From NCBI GenBank assembly GCA_044238605.1, contig JBIICY010000002.1, positions 248,001 through 312,000 of the forward strand: a stretch of DNA of 64,000 nt, in the 5' to 3' direction. Positions 63,755 to 64,000 of the stretch are shown here, piece after piece. Numbering within the stretch: the first letter of the stretch is position 1; each line of letters starts with the position of its first letter. The DNA is from UBA10438 sp044238605. Lineage in GTDB: Bacteria > Bacteroidota > Ignavibacteria > Kapaibacteriales > Kapaibacteriaceae. Position numbers and translations under genes: made by a program. Below the pieces are notes generated by a model. The model had not been told where the DNA came from. It searched no databases and worked only from the letters and a program-made list of their open reading frames with translations.

Positions 63755-64000
63755 ATGAAGTCTACCAAAGAACTCTTGCGAGAGAAACGCGACGGACGCG
63801 AATGGACCACCGATGAGATGGCATGGTTTGTCGATGGACTTGTCAATAAGTCTGTTTCAGCTCCGCAGGTCGCCGCATTTTTGATGGCTGCATGCACACG
63901 AGGCTTAACTGCAGAGGAGACGGCATCGCTCACGCTTGCGATGGCTCGCTCCGGCGATATGGTTGCTACGGGGCTAAGTACCCGCCCCGTGATCGACAAA
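63755..64000 (+). CDS. Pyrimidine-nucleoside/thymidine phosphorylase, N-terminal part (runs off window)
   Basis: The first 82 codons are open to the window end. MKSTKELLREKRDGREWTTD, DEMAWFVDGLVNKSVSAPQV, and LMAACTRGLTAEETASLTLAMARSGD match the N-terminal helical domain of DeoA/Pdp, which splits thymidine or uridine with phosphate. The GKxxTGG and KHS motifs that separate DeoA from Pdp are not within the window, so no symbol is given. ATG at 63755; no clear Shine-Dalgarno. Confidence 0.88.
   Translation, partial: MKSTKELLREKRDGREWTTDEMAWFVDGLVNKSVSAPQVAAFLMAACTRGLTAEETASLTLAMARSGDMVATGLSTRPVIDK

Overview
The window reads as chromosomal DNA from a member of the Bacteroidota-Chlorobiota (FCB) group. 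The signs are: two TonB-dependent receptors with carboxypeptidase-regulatory N-termini; Bacteroidota-type families (DUF5686, DUF4249, the alternative GlmU-like protein); at least four secreted proteins ending in type IX secretion (T9SS)-like sorting domains; and several TAnnTTTG promoter elements. Unlike classical Bacteroidetes, many genes also have good Shine-Dalgarno sequences, and hprK, phoH and cdaA are present. An Ignavibacteria/Kapabacteria-like lineage is my best guess, by inference only. No phage, insertion sequence, CRISPR array or rRNA was found. Gene density is very high, with many 1-14 nt overlaps and no gene-free stretch longer than about 270 bp.

Layout. 1-2560 (+): end of tgt, then yajC, ribBA, a terminator and greA. 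2588-11343 (+): a secreted SASA esterase, accD, arginase, an outer-membrane protein, hpf-hprK, a peptide-type solute-binding lipoprotein and an AlbA_2-type regulator. 11355-17943 (-): a helical orphan, then the unit pyrG, alternative GlmU-like protein, SDR and CAP-domain T9SS cargo. 18050-26171: a sugar-type solute-binding lipoprotein and DUF5686 protein (+), priA (-), then htrA-lptB (+). 26186-30984 (-): PhoD-type phosphatase, small lipoprotein and TonB receptor. 31059-32561 (+): nnr. 32548-37614 (-): phoH, cdaA, pcm, miaA and dacB, tightly packed. 37713-38878 (-): a coiled-coil lipoprotein and a LysM protein. 39003-46194 (+): valS, thiolase, a lone nuoF, zupT, nadD and a small helical protein. 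46207-46473 (-): a complete tRNA-Ala/tRNA-Asp transcription unit with promoter and terminator. 46479-50183 (-): subtilisin-like T9SS cargo and an ABC exporter. 50225-53876 (+): ygfZ, an SDR and a thioredoxin-fold protein. 54001-57009 (-): ferredoxin, amidohydrolase and an ATP-grasp-like protein. 57219-60388 (+): TonB receptor and DUF4249 lipoprotein. 60659-63743 (-): TrmH-type methyltransferase, class V aminotransferase and an RdgB fusion. 63755 to the end (+): start of a pyrimidine/thymidine phosphorylase.

Most genes are housekeeping (nucleotide, NAD, fatty-acid, tRNA and envelope metabolism). The less ordinary material is in repeats and protein architecture. There are two intergenic arrays of degenerate 7-bp repeats, one of which flips strand and supplies the stop codon of the neighbouring gene. 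There is a six-copy palindromic array at 60389-60629. An RdgB pyrophosphatase is fused to a carboxymuconolactone-decarboxylase-like domain. A PBP4-type carboxypeptidase carries an arginine-rich insert. A Tgt C-terminus lacks all four zinc ligands. A short G-run word (AAGGGGCT and AGGGGGC) is strongly over-represented across the window. All counts were made by eye.
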